Shown here piece by piece: positions 21,336 to 33,195 of a DNA stretch of 56,211 nt (the stretch's first letter is position 1; each line of letters begins with the position of its first letter). This DNA is from Chara braunii (lineage: Eukaryota; Streptophyta; Charophyceae; Charales; Characeae): NCBI GenBank assembly GCA_003427395.1, contig BFEA01000191.1, forward strand, positions 2,067,013 through 2,123,223, in the 5' to 3' direction. Below the pieces are notes generated by a model. That model was not told where the DNA came from and did no database searches. It worked only from the letters and a program-made list of their open reading frames with translations. The translations under genes and the position numbers were made by a program.

Positions 21336-22408
21336 CATACTTGCGGCGCATCGCGATGCGCTGCACTGCGCACGTGCGCCGCACAGCGCATCCCGCACGA
21401 CGCGCGTGCACTGCATGCGGCGCACCTAAAAAAATGGGGGTCAAAAAAAAAAAAAAAAGTTGTGAGGGGCAGTAGTAGACCCGGCCCCCTGCTCGCGTAA
21501 AATAAGAAACGGGCAGCCAAATTTTTTTTGGAGGCCGCGCATTGACCTGAAAGTTTTTAGTAACCTGTAGTTCGGGTAACACTCTGTGTGTGTGGTAGGG
21601 TATTGCAGTCTGTATGGTAGGGTTGTTGCAGGTCAGATTCAGTCATGATGAGGGTCGCGATTTCTCAAAACGTTCTCTTCTTATTACTTCGGAAGTAGAA
21701 AACGACGGAACTGACAGCTGTTTTTCCTGGAATGTTTTTTTTTTTTTTTTTTTTAAGGAAGAAAATCAGAATTTCTTTGCACGAGTGTCGCCCGACACGT
21801 CCAACCTGTCAGAACCTCAACGGTAATTGCAGTATGTCTGGTAGGGTTCTTGCAGGCCAGATTCAGTCATGATGAGGGTCGCGATCTCTCAAAACGTTCT
21901 CTTCGTATTACTTCTGAAGTAGAAACGACGGAGCTGGCAGCCGTTTTTCCTGGATTTTTTTTTTTTTTAATAAAAGGAAAAAAATGTAAAGGAAGAACAA
22001 CTCTTTGCACGAGTGAAGCCCGGCGCGTCCAACCTGTCAGAACCTCAACGGTAATGTTTACCAACGAGCTCACTGCACTACTCTCGACATGCACAACAAG
22101 ACATATATGGCAATGTATCTTTCCATGTTCAAGCGGAGGATTCAGTCTCATTTGTTCAGAGATTCTCCAAAAAAAAAAAAAAAAAAGGTTCCAGAGATAC
22201 GTTACGTGCTTACATGATTCATCGGCCCTTCGCTCTCCACCACCCAACGTATGAATGAATCTTCCGCCAGAACATGGAAANATACACNGCCATATTTTTT
22301 GTCCTTTGTACATGTCGCCCCGCTTCCAGATTCATGTTGCCCGTTGACAAGGGCGGTTTCTTCGGTCCGATAGTGTCAGCACACGGTTCTTCTCTCTCTC
22401 ACACGGTT

Positions 22409-22479
<71 letters not shown>

Positions 22480-22636
22480 CGAAAATAGGCATCGCGCACA
22501 ATGCGCACCTTGCACTGGTAGCGCGTCCCCATGCGTTGCGCGCACGGCGCACCTCGTGCAAGTGCGGTGTCACCACGCGCATGCCGCACGGCGCAGCGCA
22601 CCGCATCGCGCACCGCACTAATGCGCCGCAAGTATG
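21336..22636. mobile_element. hAT-like non-autonomous element with GCGCA arrays
   Basis: ACCGGAAG occurs at 21328-21335 and 22637-22644, an exact 8-bp target duplication. The element starts CATACTTGCGGCGCAT and ends with its complement ATGCGCCGCAAGTATG, a 16-bp perfect terminal repeat. Next to each end is an array of GCGCA/TGCGC words (21350-21425 and 22485-22620). The interior holds a tandem duplication (about 21605-21825 and 21835-22055, both with CAGATTCAGTCATGATGAGG), A and T runs, and a (CT)n(CA)n microsatellite (22388-22475). There is no transposase frame. An 8-bp duplication with a CA-start repeat fits the hAT superfamily. Confidence 0.75.
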
Positions 22637-22644
22637 ACCGGAAG

Positions 22645-23234
22645 GGGAAACCATTGGCTGTGATCGTCGTCCTGCTGCGACGTAAAATAATTTCTGATGT
22701 CACCTGGGGGCGGACGTTAAATTGCCTCTTGATCAGCCAATGGTGTAAGGCTCGCTGCACGCGAGGATAAACAAGGTGCAGGGCTGGCCAGCTCAGCAGC
22801 TACTCGGGGTACAGGGGTGGGCCGTGTGCACACCTTTAGTCATGCACGCTACCGGATCGCTCAGGAACGCTGACGTTAAGTGACAATCAAGTGGGATTGG
22901 GGGAAAGGGTAGATTCCAGGTGATAAGTTTGAGTAAGATGCCATGCTGTGAACAGACCCAACAAATAACATTATTTTTATTTTGATTAGTTAGATGTACA
23001 ACCATTGACATCTGATAGACAACATAGTTTAGAACTGTTCATTGTTCATTGTGCTTCTGTTTGCGGACTAGTCAAAGTAGAGTAGTGTTATTTGTAGGAA
23101 TTTGCACTTACCTGTTGACCCAAATGTATCTACTCCGAATAAGCCACCAATTAATATTTTAAATTGGTCTGGGCATTACGCTGTGGTAGGTACCTAGTGT
23201 AACCTAGTGCAGATTGTGCTTAGTGCTGTAGCTT
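22645..23234. other. Stretch without recognised feature
   Basis: No supported gene or repeat. It may be the LTR or leader region of the gag-like fragment that follows, but no primer-binding site is visible. Confidence 0.4.
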
Positions 23235-23878
23235 ATGAGCGATAGGGAGGAACAACAACCGGGCGACCGGATCTTGCGATCAGCAAGATGCCCAATTGCC
23301 CACTTGGCATTAGGACCAGAGGGTGACAGATACCTGTTCCGCCAGTGTAGGGAGAGGCTGCAACAGCAGCAGAGAGCTAGGGACGCAGAAGCCAGCAGAG
23401 CTTTCGCAAGTGAGGCCGCTGCTTCAGTAGCCATGGCTAGCGCTGCACAACAATCCTCTCAGGCTGGGAGTTCAGGAACTGTAGGGTCAACTGCGGCACA
23501 GACCCAGAGTCAGTCGGCTGGCGTAATGGCAAGTCAGTCAAATGTGTTGTCACCCGAGGAGATCGCCATACAGCAGGCTGCCCTGCAAGAGGCACAACTA
23601 CAGAAGGCTTTAGGAGAGAGAAAGGCGGAGAAAGAGAGAAAGAGAGAATGATTAGAGGAGTAGTCAGGATGCAGCGAAGAGAAGCGTACGTTGGGCAGTT
23701 AGAGGAAATGGATCTGACCAATATGGATGCGGATCTGAGGGTAGTTCGGACGGCCCTGCTAGGAGTCGTAGAGACGCAGGCTCATCAGATTGTCATCCTC
23801 CAAGACATTCAGCAGAGTCTAGCCTGGCTGGTTGGACGATTGCAGGCGGCTCCATTACCGTCAGGGCCTGGTGCATGA
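23235..23878 (+). pseudogene. Gag-like or ORF1-like coiled-coil protein fragment
   Basis: A frame from 23235 (MSDREEQQPGDRILRSARCP) runs to 23651. It has a Gln/Arg-rich coil, an Ala/Ser/Gln-rich middle and a Lys/Glu/Arg coil. After a frame change at about 23645 the coiled-coil pattern continues (MDADLRVVRTALLGVVETQ, then LQDIQQSLAWLVGRLQ) to 23878. No zinc knuckle or other family motif is seen. Coiled-coil N-terminal regions of this kind are common in gag proteins of plant LTR elements and in LINE ORF1. It lies directly upstream of a LINE ORF1-like frame but I cannot show continuity. Confidence 0.4.
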
Positions 23879-23999
23879 GCCGTGGCACATCCTCCTCCTC
23901 CTGTCCCAGTTGGAGTCGGACAATCCCCTCTCAATTGCAGTCTTAGGGGCCGTTGGAGTCGGGTCCAGGGGGTCTGTCCCCCGCCCAGGGAGATATCAA

Positions 24000-25728
24000 G
24001 GGGGAGTCACAGAGAAGCATAATCTATGTGGATAATAACGGACAGGCCGCTCAACAACCTCCCCCCCCAGTAAAGAGTGAGATAGAAGCTCTGGGACAAG
24101 TAATTTATGGGGATACTAATGGCCAATTAATTCTGTCACAAGAGACAATAAGAAGTAATAATAATGCTAAAAATGCTAATAATCATGGCTACGCCGGACC
24201 CGGACCCGGACATTTCCGGACATGGAACCGGACCCGTGCCCGGTAGTTTCCGGACGTCCGGAATTCCGGACATGGGGGGATCCGGACGGTCCGGAAGTCT
24301 GGACAGGTCCGAAAATGTCCGGACCATTAAAAGAAATAAAAATAAAAAAATCTGAAAAAAAAGTACGGTATGCAGAATAACAATGCAAACCACTTTTGCC
24401 TCAGAGTCATGTCAGAATTCCTAACCAAACTTGAGTTAAAAGTCAAAAACTTTAAAAAGCTTAAAAAAAGACTTCAAAAACTAACAAAAGGTAATGAATT
24501 ATTAATAATTTAAAAATTGGGGTTGTCTAATAAATTACTATAGAGAGAGAGCATGTCTGGACCCCCCAAAAAAGCATAAACGGGCCTGAAAAACANCCAA
24601 AACAATTTTGGGGGCTTGGCTCCTCAATGGGGAAGGGTCCTGGACCGTTTTTTTTTTGTTTTTTTTTTTTTTCTCGAAATTTGCCAGATCCGAACCTTCC
24701 AGACCGGACGTCTGGATTCCGGACTGAATCCAGACCGTCCGGACGGCGGTCCGGACGTCCGGATCGTAGCCATGCTAATAATATTGATATCATGCAAAAC
24801 AACCACCTAGTAGGGTCCACTAACAAGAATGAACTGCTACAGGAACATCAGGAGTCCAACTCCACTGAGGAGGACCAGGTCATGACCCCACAGGAGTTGC
24901 CTACCCAAGAACAGTCACCAATCACGCAGTATTGTCTCCCTCAACAACAAAAGGAGGGAGTACAGTATGAGGAGGATCTTGCTGTAAATCTGTCATCTCA
25001 GGACCAAAAGGAATTGAAGTCACCTCAGATATTCCACAATGCCCAGACACCCGCGTCACAGATCCTTCCCCTGTCGGATCAGCATGGGCCTGCACATGCG
25101 CAAAAGCAGATAAATCAACAAGATCAACAACAACAGCATCACTCATTTCCTTCACTTTGTCCACCTGAACAAGAAGGGCTGGTCTCCTTCCCCACACTGG
25201 TGACATAGGACCCAGGTAAGAGGCGAAAAAATGAGGCATGTGCTGGAAAGGGGTCATGCGATTAGACCACAGCCTTCTAAAGGTAATCTGATGATTCCGG
25301 TGAGAAAAAAAAGAGGAAGATTGGAGGTGGGCCTCTCACCAATCGGTCAAGACCAATATGGGGGAGTCACATTAAGAGGATGGTCGACATACGTTGACTA
25401 CCTAAGTGCAGGAGATCGTACTTTCAAACACGACATGCGTGATTTCTTGGTAAAACATTATGATCCCGGTCCACAAGCGACTTTCATAGAAGTAGGAGAC
25501 AAGGCGCATATGACAAAAAAGGATACTTTTGTTCGTCTTGAGGAACAGAAAGAGGCAGGTCTGAGATGGTTTTCCCATGCGACATTGTTAGAACTACAAA
25601 GTCTCAAAATTAAAGCAAATGTTGTGTGGTCTGCCTCAGATGTAGTCGCCTTTCTCAGTATTATTCTACGAAGAGGTATCCTACAATCTGTCGTTGAATT
25701 AGACAACGGTAACTGGATCCGCCTCTAG
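24000..25728 (+). pseudogene. LINE ORF1-like protein, split by an insertion
   Basis: The left part ends in an Asn-rich run (IRSNNNAKNANN) and resumes after the 24184-24774 insertion as DIMQNNHLVGSTNKNELLQE, then Gln/Pro-rich sequence to 25208. After a frame change, 25231-25728 has a more globular region (QYGGVTLRGWSTYVDYLSAG, then VKHYDPGPQATFIEVGDKAH) ending WIRL. It matches no family I recognise. ORF1 is assigned from its position before the endonuclease. The short region before the endonuclease (YYGKN, about 25790) recurs before the endonuclease fragment at 33590. Confidence 0.5.
24184..24774. mobile_element. hAT-like non-autonomous element with TCCGGAC arrays
   Basis: CTAATAAT occurs at 24176-24183 and 24775-24782, an 8-bp duplication; the reading frame of the LINE host resumes across it. 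Terminal repeats are CATGGCTACG and its complement CGTAGCCATG. Inside each end are arrays of TCCGGAC/GTCCGGA words (24193-24328 and 24695-24763). The A+T-rich centre (about 24340-24480) is homologous, in inverse orientation, to the core of the element at 43691: both contain GAGGCAAAAGTG and TCTGCATA on the matching strand. There is no coding capacity. Confidence 0.8.
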
Positions 25729-27360
25729 GGTACTAGGGGGGGGAGGTTCTTTGTTTAGTAGTTTTGGTTAAGATGAAAGTTATACAAGCGTATTACGGTA
25801 AGAATCCATCCTGGTACCGTGCAACAAAAACTGCAGACCTTGATCTCCGATCTCTAATGTGAATGGTTTAGCTATGGCAGATGCGGAAAAGAGAAAGGCT
25901 ATATTGGAACAACTGAAAGGAGTGGGGGGAAAAACATGACCCGACATTATATGCATACAGGAAACACATTTAACTAACTTCCCGATTCATATTCGAGCCC
26001 ATAACACCGTATAGCCGTTTAATAAGCTTAGTGCTCCAGCCCAAGAAGTGGTTCAGCAGGAGTAGCGATTTGGGTCCCACCTAATTCTAGGGCATAAATA
26101 ATTCAGTGGGTGGCCGATAAAGAGTAGGGCCACTGGATATCTGTTATCTTAATGATTGATTCATATGTCCTATGTGTAATTAATGTATATGGTCCTAATG
26201 AAATAGAAGAAAGGGTCAGGTTCTTTCAAGACATTAGGAAGCAGATTTCATCAGGTATTCCCTTAATTATGACGGGGGATTTCAATGCTGCCCCGTATAG
26301 ATGGCTCGATCGATGACAAATTCCCTCTCCATGTCCTCCTTATATAGAAGAGGATGAAAATATTATACAAACCTTGTGTGAGAATGAACAACGTTTTGAC
26401 TTGTATCGAAAAAAAATTCCTCGAGAAAGGTTATTCGCTTGTATACATAATCAAGGTAATCGACTTCAATCTAGATCTAGAATAGACTTAATTCTAATGT
26501 ATGAAGATTTGGGTAACGCTCTCATTGGGGCAACCATTTTTTCCACACAGTCCATGGAATGGGGCATATCACAAACTGTGTGGAGTACTTTTATCCTTCA
26601 AAAATAAACCGGACCAAGGGAGGGGGTTCTCCAAATTGAATACATCTCTGTTATCTCACAATCAGTTCATAAAATACTTAGCAGATGTATGAGAATATTG
26701 GCAGTCAACGCGAGAGAGGCAAAATTCGTACATCTCCTCGTTTAATAATGGTTTGGTTTTCTTGGCAAAAAAATGTAATGAATATTCAAAATTACAAGCA
26801 AAGAATAGATACTTACAAAAAATGCATATTCAAGAACAAATTCTAAATTATGAAGCTCAGAAACAACTAAATGACTCTTCCCAAACTATAAACATCCAAG
26901 AACTCATGAACCAACTTTTCGCCTTTGCACAACATCGTTGGCAAGGACTACTAATCAGAGGCAAATTGTCAAAATTATCTTCTGAAGGGCAGATGGATAC
27001 ATCGTTCTTTGCAATGGCTCGGTCACAAGCCAAACGCTCTTCCATAGAAAGTTTATTGGATTATGAGGCCTCCCAACACCCCTCGGTATTTGCATCCTCT
27101 GCAGCGAGTTTGAAAGTAGCCTACATTTTTTTTTAAGAATTATTCCGTTCATCCAAAGATCCTACCTACTTTCAGGAGGACGACCAAACCATTCGTCTTT
27201 TTCTAAAACCACTTTTCCAATCTATTACTCAAGAGCAATGTGACATCCTAGAAAGATCACTAACTTAAGATGAAATTTGAACGGCCTTAATACAAATGGA
27301 GGAAGATAAAACCCCGGGGGCGGATGGTCTTCCTAAGGAGTTCTGGGAAATCATGTGGCT

Positions 27361-27373
27361 TGCCTTTTCATCA

Positions 27374-27376
<3 letters not shown>
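27361..27376 (+). repeat. Target-site duplication, left copy
   Basis: TGCCTTTTCATCATAC, repeated at 28449-28464 with one mismatch (CATCAGAC). It flanks the LINE insertion 27377-28448; the length is typical of target-primed LINE integration. Confidence 0.85.
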
Positions 27377-27411
<35 letters not shown>

Positions 27412-28448
27412 GAAATGCCCCCTACAGTGTTAGTGGTGACGATAAGAGTAGACACCACTACCACCCGGGAAACGGCTCCATCTATTGGTGGGGAGCATCA
27501 CCTCCTGGAAAACGGGTCCAACGTCCCATTTGCATCAGATCAATCATGCAGAGAGTTCCTGCCAACATTGATTGCCCTGGGATTCAGGGGATTGACCGAG
27601 CAAGATTTTGGGGCAAGGGAGGGACCTCTTCACCTTGAGAACGATGCCGAATACTAACATTTTTACATGCTGGTTCCTCCCTCCCTCCGTCATACTTCGT
27701 CTTAAAACCATAAAATTGGTTGGTCAAAAGACTCCTAATACCTGACCTGACAGACTATTAACTGCTAGCCTAAGCCCTGAACCCTTGTTTTTCTTTCCTT
27801 TCTTTCATCCATCCCTCCCATACCATTTTAAACCTACTAAGCTGTTTGGAGGAGGGGGGAAGAGGTTAGAGAAATCTTGGGCGGGTTTCATTGGGATAGC
27901 TGTGTCTATCTTTGTCCATTCGTTGAATAGTAGCTGGTAGTCCCTTACTGACCCCTCCCCTGTTTTATGTCCTCCTTTTCATTCCACTCTCCCTATCCTT
28001 CCCCCTTTGTTCCCCCCCAGCCAGCTCGAGCTGAAATTTTGGATTTTTTGTTGGATGTCACGTCTTGAGAGTAGTGTCTGTGTCTAGGCTTTAACTGCTT
28101 TCCATTTCGCAGTGATTTCTGTTTGGATTTGTTGCTGGATACTGTCCATGAATTCTGGACCTTCTAGTCTTACTCGTTCCATCTCGTAGATACAGCGTCG
28201 TCGCTAGAAAGCTCAAATTACCGCCCTGCGTCCTAATTTGAACATGTTACTGGTGAAATCGTTCAGCCCATCTTCGATCCACGTTTCGCAGAGCAGGGCT
28301 TCCAATCCCACAACCATGGGGTTTGCGTTTCTAAATGGTCCCAGATTCTGTCCCACCATCTCCATAGCCAAATTGCTCCTGGGCACTGTAGAAATATGTG
28401 CTCAATAGTCTCGGGCCTTTTCCGGGACGGAAACGCGTCCGTGCACAG
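27377..28448 (-). mobile_element. 5'-truncated LINE inserted into the RT region
   Basis: Poly-T at 27377-27407, the complement of the tail hairpin repeat (27408-27525), a 3' UTR, and, on the minus strand from 28448, RKRPETIEHIFLQCPGAIWL plus downstream residues of the ORF2 C-terminus, broken by stops. Flanked by a 16-bp target duplication. It shows that the hairpin repeat is the physical 3' end of a LINE copy. Confidence 0.88.
27408..27527 (-). repeat. LINE 3'-tail hairpin repeat, copy 5
   Basis: The lead block lies at 27475-27525 (complement of CTCCCCACCAATAGATGGAG). Copy-specific arms are GTTAGTGGTG (27429-27438) and CACCACTACC (27453-27462), with the loop core CTCTTAT on the minus strand. 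Confidence 0.8.
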
Positions 28449-31400
28449 TGCCTTTTCATCAGACTTAATGCAGTACTTTCAAGAGGTTTGGGAGTCAGGC
28501 AAGATGGGTGAAATAGTGAGTCAAGGGATACTTACCCTACTATACAAAAAAGGGATAAAACGAACAACATAAATTACAGACCAATAACTTTATTAACAGT
28601 TGTTTACAAGTTATTGGCAAAGACACTTGTTAATCGAATGATCCCCATTATGTCAGATATAATCCACCCCTCTCAAACTGGGTTTATAAATGGTCGACAT
28701 ATACAAGATAACATTCTTCTAATTAATGAAATTGTCAAAGTCTCGCATTAATCTAAATAGAACACAAATTTCGTTTTCATAGACATTGAAAAAACCTATA
28801 ACCATATTGATTGGCGTTTCCTCGATGCTTGTTTGCAAAAATTGAACTTTGGTTTTAATATGCGTGGATATGTTAACATTCTCCATACAAATGCCACAAC
28901 ATGAATTTTGGTTAATGGGTTGCTATCTCCAGAGATCCACATTCAGAGGTCAGTAAGACAAGGGGATACATTGACCCCTTTCCTTTTCGTAATTGTGATG
29001 GAAGCTCTGGGGGTCAATCTTAGAGCTAATCACAATATTGAGCGCCTACGTATCTCCGGTATACCTCAAGAGGCGATTCCCATAGCCTCCATGTTTGCGG
29101 ACGATCTGACCATTATGATGGAAACCTCTGCAACGAATATGGAGGAAATAAAAAATATGCTAGATAAATTTTCTGCAGTTTCAGATATGGTAGTCAATTG
29201 GGGAAGTAAAACTCAAGGGTGGTGAATCCATTCTGATGGAGATCGTCCTTCCGAGTTCCTTAGGGTAATGGTTGCCTTTGGAGGCCCCTCTGAGGGTTTT
29301 GGGAGTATCCCTTTCTGCTTCTGGTAAACCTGTCTCCAATGATGAATGAATATCTAATCCCGCTATAAAAAAAATGTATCGATGGAAAGATCAACACCCC
29401 TCTCTTTTTGGCCGAACACTTGTAATTAACAATGTGGTACAAATCAACACTATGGGAAATTGGTAAGCAACGGATTAAACACCTTCAAAAACAAGTCTCG
29501 GCCTTTCTTTGGAGGGGGGATCATGAACTGGAGAGAGTTATCCCCAGAGTGGCTTGGTCCACCCTGATACAACCTAAATCTAGGGGAGGTTTGAGAATTA
29601 TGGACCCTACCCTGCAATGTCAAGCCTTGTCCTTACAATGGATGATAGATCTCATTGTAGGTAGTGACAAACCCTGACAACCTATGGCTCTTGAACAAAT
29701 AAAAAGACTGGCGCCGAGTACTCGTTCAGAGGTGCACCCCCTCACTTGGGTGGAAAACAGATTTTGGAACATCCCTCGACCGTGAGCACATTCAAAGCTA
29801 GAAGAAGAGAGAGATGCAGCTTGTGTTGATCTTCTTGTGGATAATCCATGGGTTTCCCTTCTGAAAACATGGCGGAAACTGCCCTTACCAAATAAACCTT
29901 ATCCTGCACGATTTGAAGAAATATTGAGGTAACCTTTACTCGGGAACAGATGGATAACTGATGCTAATTGTTGTATTTATAATAGCTCTTAACCCCCTTG
30001 GTCCCATTGGGTGAAAAAAAGGGTAGTACGGGTCAAAGATATTTGAGACCACGGAAACAGAGATTGGATGTCGACTGATCAGCTTAGGAAAACAATTTCA
30101 TATGCCCATAAACTAACCAAAAACTTGAATCACATCATTTATTCCATTCCTCTTGCCTGAGTAAGGGAACTAAAAAAAAAAGTAAGATTTCGGGAAGAAG
30201 ATTTTGTAACGATTGCACATGACCTACAATGTTGGCAGGTGAGACAAATAATGAGTCTACGAGAAGAAGGAGCTTTGGTGACTCTCTTCAGAATAACTGC
30301 AAATCATTTGCTCTGTCCTTCAAAAACTAACCAAGTTACGTTTTCCCTTTCAAAGAAATTTTTAGGACTAGAGTGCTTTATTTCCGCAACCACAGACTGG
30401 AGAGTCTTTCAGCCACAATGCCCAATTCCGAACCTACCTTTGGACCCTGCTGAATGGGTATGGCAAACTGGGAAGAGAACTAAACCACGCACCTTGCAGT
30501 CCCTCTCGGTTAAGGCAGTATATTGTTGAGACCAAGAGTAGATGTGTAATATGTAATAAGGGACCGGTGGGTGAAACATCTGAATATTGTTGTGCACAAA
30601 ATCCAAAATATAAAACTCTTTAACAAGCTAAAACAGAGACCAGCCAAGTTTTCCTCGCTACAGTGCCAAATACTTCATAGGTGTCTGCCCACTAATGACT
30701 GGCTTATTGGTCACACTAACTTAGAGCAACGAGGCATGTCACTACCATGGTGTAAATCATGCCTATCTGTCTTTCCCAATAAGAAGATCAGAGAAACCAT
30801 TGAACACGTGTTCATTCAATGTCCGGGCACGGTATTGGTATGGAGAGGGTGGTACTATGTGTGGAGAGGTCTAGCGGGGATTGATTGACCATGGGATTGG
30901 AGAGTCATTCTCTTGGGTTATTGGGAACCAATTGATATACAACTTTCAGAATTTTATAGATTTTTTTTTGAAATTGGTCGGAAAGTTATTTTATGGGTAT
31001 TATGGTACAAAAGGTGTGTATATGAAAGAGAGGATGTAACATTGGTAGGAACAAAATTTGCTCAGTTGATAGTCCAATTTGTACAAATGGAAATACGGGC
31101 ACATTGGTTAGCAGTCCGTGCTAAGATACGGCAACTCCAGCAGAAAAAGGATATTAGTAGTAGTATTCAACAAGTCAATTTAAACTGGCTGGGGGGAACT
31201 GAAGGAGGAAGCTTGGGGGAAGTGAAATGGCCGGGAAGGGAGGTGCAGGAGGAATCCCTAAAGTGGGATTTCCACCTGATTTTCAAGGACTGGTCTTCAC
31301 TTTCGCCAGGAGTCACTCTCAAATCCCCCGAATGCTTTCTTGATCCCTTCCCCCCCTCTGAGTTGGAGATGGTCGATATTCAACGGTATGATGTGGGAGA

Positions 31401-31664
31401 TGGGTAAAATTATGTGCTGAGTCAAGTTCAGATCATCGTAGTACCCCCTAGATTCCTTCATGCTGTGCAATACAAGGGTTTCTATGAGGTATGGAGAGGT
31501 GTGAGTATCTGCTTGAATGAGGTTTTCTTTGAGGAGGATAGAAGGTAATACTGCTAGCTCGAACAAGGAATATCTGGTGGCCAGATTTTGGCTGAAGAGG
31601 CAGTCCTCCTTTTGTCACTTCTCTCTTTGAACCATGATTATAATTCATTTGTATGAGAGACGCT

Positions 31665-31801
31665 GGACCCAGTTTCTAGCAGGTGCAGCTCCCCACAAAT
31701 AGAATGGAGCCCGTAGCCGGGCTGCTAGTGATGGATGCTCTTATCATTATCACTAGCAACCTAGGCCGGTTTTCTGAAGAAAAAAAAAAGAAAAAAAAAA
31801 G
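31665..31801 (+). repeat. LINE 3'-tail hairpin repeat, copy 6, with A tail
   Basis: It starts GAGACGCTGGACCC 260 bases after the ORF2 remnant. Arms are GCTAGTGAT (31724-31732) and ATCACTAGC (31749-31757) around a loop with CTCTTATCA. It ends in A-rich sequence to 31801. This is the 3' end of the long LINE. Confidence 0.85.
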
Positions 31802-31804
31802 GGT

Positions 31805-31968
31805 GTCACAGAGGTTAAGGGACCTGCAAAGATCCCCTATAATTCCCTCCTACTCTTCTATATAGATTGGGCATGGCGAAGGGAGTCGCCAATGATCCAG
31901 CCGGTGGTTTGGTGCTGCATTGAACTCACCGACCATGATCAGAGGGATACTTGTTCCGGCCTGTGTTT
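31805..31968 (-). pseudogene. LINE endonuclease fragment, minus strand
   Basis: On the minus strand it reads IPLIMVGEFNAAPNHRLDHW, then RLPSPCPIYIEE and a stop. It is homologous to the plus-strand LIMTGDFNAAPYRWLDR block near 26265. The conserved Asp of GDFN is Glu here. It is cut on its upstream side by the poly-T of the next insertion at 31969. The rest of this LINE copy was not recognised. Confidence 0.75.
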
Positions 31969-32127
31969 CTTTTTTTTTTTCTTTTTTTTTTTTGCGAGAA
32001 TAGCCCTTGCGATATCCCTATCTTGGCGGCGGTAGGAGAACCGTCAGAATTGAGGGCTTATCTGTCGGGCTGCTCCATCTATTGGTGGGGAGCGGCACCT
32101 GCTGGAAACCAGGTCCAGCGTCCCATT
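31969..32127 (-). repeat. LINE 3'-tail hairpin repeat, copy 7
   Basis: A T-rich run at 31969-31993 is followed by the hairpin and the complement of the lead block (to 32127). Arms at 32016-32033 and 32039-32056 spell CCCT-ATTCTGACGGT-like sequence on the minus strand, close to copy 2 and unlike copies 6, 8 and 10. Confidence 0.78.
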
Positions 32128-33195
32128 GATAAATCATGTAACACTGAGATTGCCGTTTGGTGTTTCCTAGGGCTGTGGGCATTGTTATCTCATCTCGGGA
32201 CTCGTTTGTCCCATGGAGCTGCTAGTGCCACCCTTCCCTTTTTGGAGCCCCCTTATCAATTAACCCAGCCTTGTTTGAGCAGCCCCCCTGTTTGATTATT
32301 GCTATGTCTGTCCTCTTAAACCCTTCACACCCTATACCCTCTTAAAACCAGAACATAACACGTTCGTAGCCCCATCCATCATGCCCATCAACTTTTATGT
32401 GTTCTCCTTCCCCAATGGAGTTCTATCAGATTCCTTCATTGCCAACTTTCAAACCTTAAACCCATAGGGTTTGCTGATCATGACCGTTGTCCTCGGGCCG
32501 ACATATGTCTGTCCTTCAGGTCTGGGTTCATTGCAGCTAAACCCATGTCAATCCTTCGTGCAGTGGTCGTTGTCTTTATGTTTTCCAGCCACCAGTCTAC
32601 CAAAGTTGTCCCTGCACCTTGCACAGTCTGAGGCGTCGATCCCATTGTTCCTATTGACCCCAGTAGGCGGTTAGAGAGGGAGGGGGGTAGGGGAAGGGAA
32701 GGGAAGGCGGGCGGGGAAGGGAAGAGAGGGGGGGGAGAGGGGGGACGGAAAGGCGGCCTCTGACATGTTATGGTTGAGGAGACGAAAGGAGGACAAAGTT
32801 GGGTTGGAGGTAAGGGGCTTGGAATTCGGAGAAGGGTTTCCTTTGCCATCTGGGTTCCGTGTTCCTCCAAGGTTTCCACGTGATATTGAGGGCGGTATCT
32901 AGTTCAGAGAATATTTTTTTAGGATCCTGCCAGGTCAGCGTGTAGGAGTCTCGGATTGCTTGCATGGCGGTGGAGTCTTTTCTCCTCGAGAAGGTCATTT
33001 TTCATCGTGGTGTCGACAAATTCCTTCTGTCCCCTACCCCATTTGGGGCGTACATGCATAGGATGCATACCACCTCTACCTCGAGCATGGCCAATATAGA
33101 GACGCATCTCCCCTCCTCCTGGTCTGCTGACCAATGTATCGCCTCGGCTTTGGAGCCTGGGGCTGCCAGGCATGGGGGCATGTGCTCTATATGCA
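32128..33195. other. Probable LINE debris, unresolved
   Basis: Minus frames 32998-32768 and 32879-32478 (TVQGAGTTLVDWWLENIKTT) look like low-grade retroelement coding with a G/C-rich simple stretch at 32670-32760. No diagnostic motif is visible, so the assignment to a LINE rests on the neighbours. Confidence 0.35.

Larger units (their letters stand above)
25830..31407 (+). pseudogene. LINE ORF2: endonuclease, RT, zinc-binding C-terminus
   Basis: AP-type endonuclease: a start like VNGLAMADAEKRKAILEQLK, then PDIICIQETHL (about 25945), LIMTGDFNAAPYRWLDR (about 26265) and SRIDLILMYEDL (about 26475). RT: KTPGADGLPKEFWEIMW (about 27310), interrupted by a LINE insertion, then the fingers/palm region from 28450, SVRQGDTLTPFLF (about 28950) and the active site MFADDLTIM (about 29090), which keeps both Asp. 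Downstream: SRGGLRIMDPTLQCQALSLQ (about 29580), then QCQILHRCLPTN and LPWCKSCLSVF with HVFIQCP (30660-30830), the zinc-binding finger. Many stops and frame changes mean it is not translatable. Homologous to 4740-5708 on minus. Confidence 0.85.
23950..31801 (+). mobile_element. LINE retrotransposon with nested insertions
   Basis: In order: ORF1-like coding (24000-25728), ORF2 endonuclease (25830-26700), RT (27290-29230), C-terminal zinc-binding region (29430-31407), 3' UTR, tail hairpin (31665-31760) and an A tail (31780-31801). Two later insertions split it: a hAT-like element at 24184-24774 and a 5'-truncated LINE at 27377-28448. Both are flanked by duplications of LINE coding sequence, so the host element can be read across them. 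Many stops and shifts make it dead. The 5' boundary is uncertain. Confidence 0.8.
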
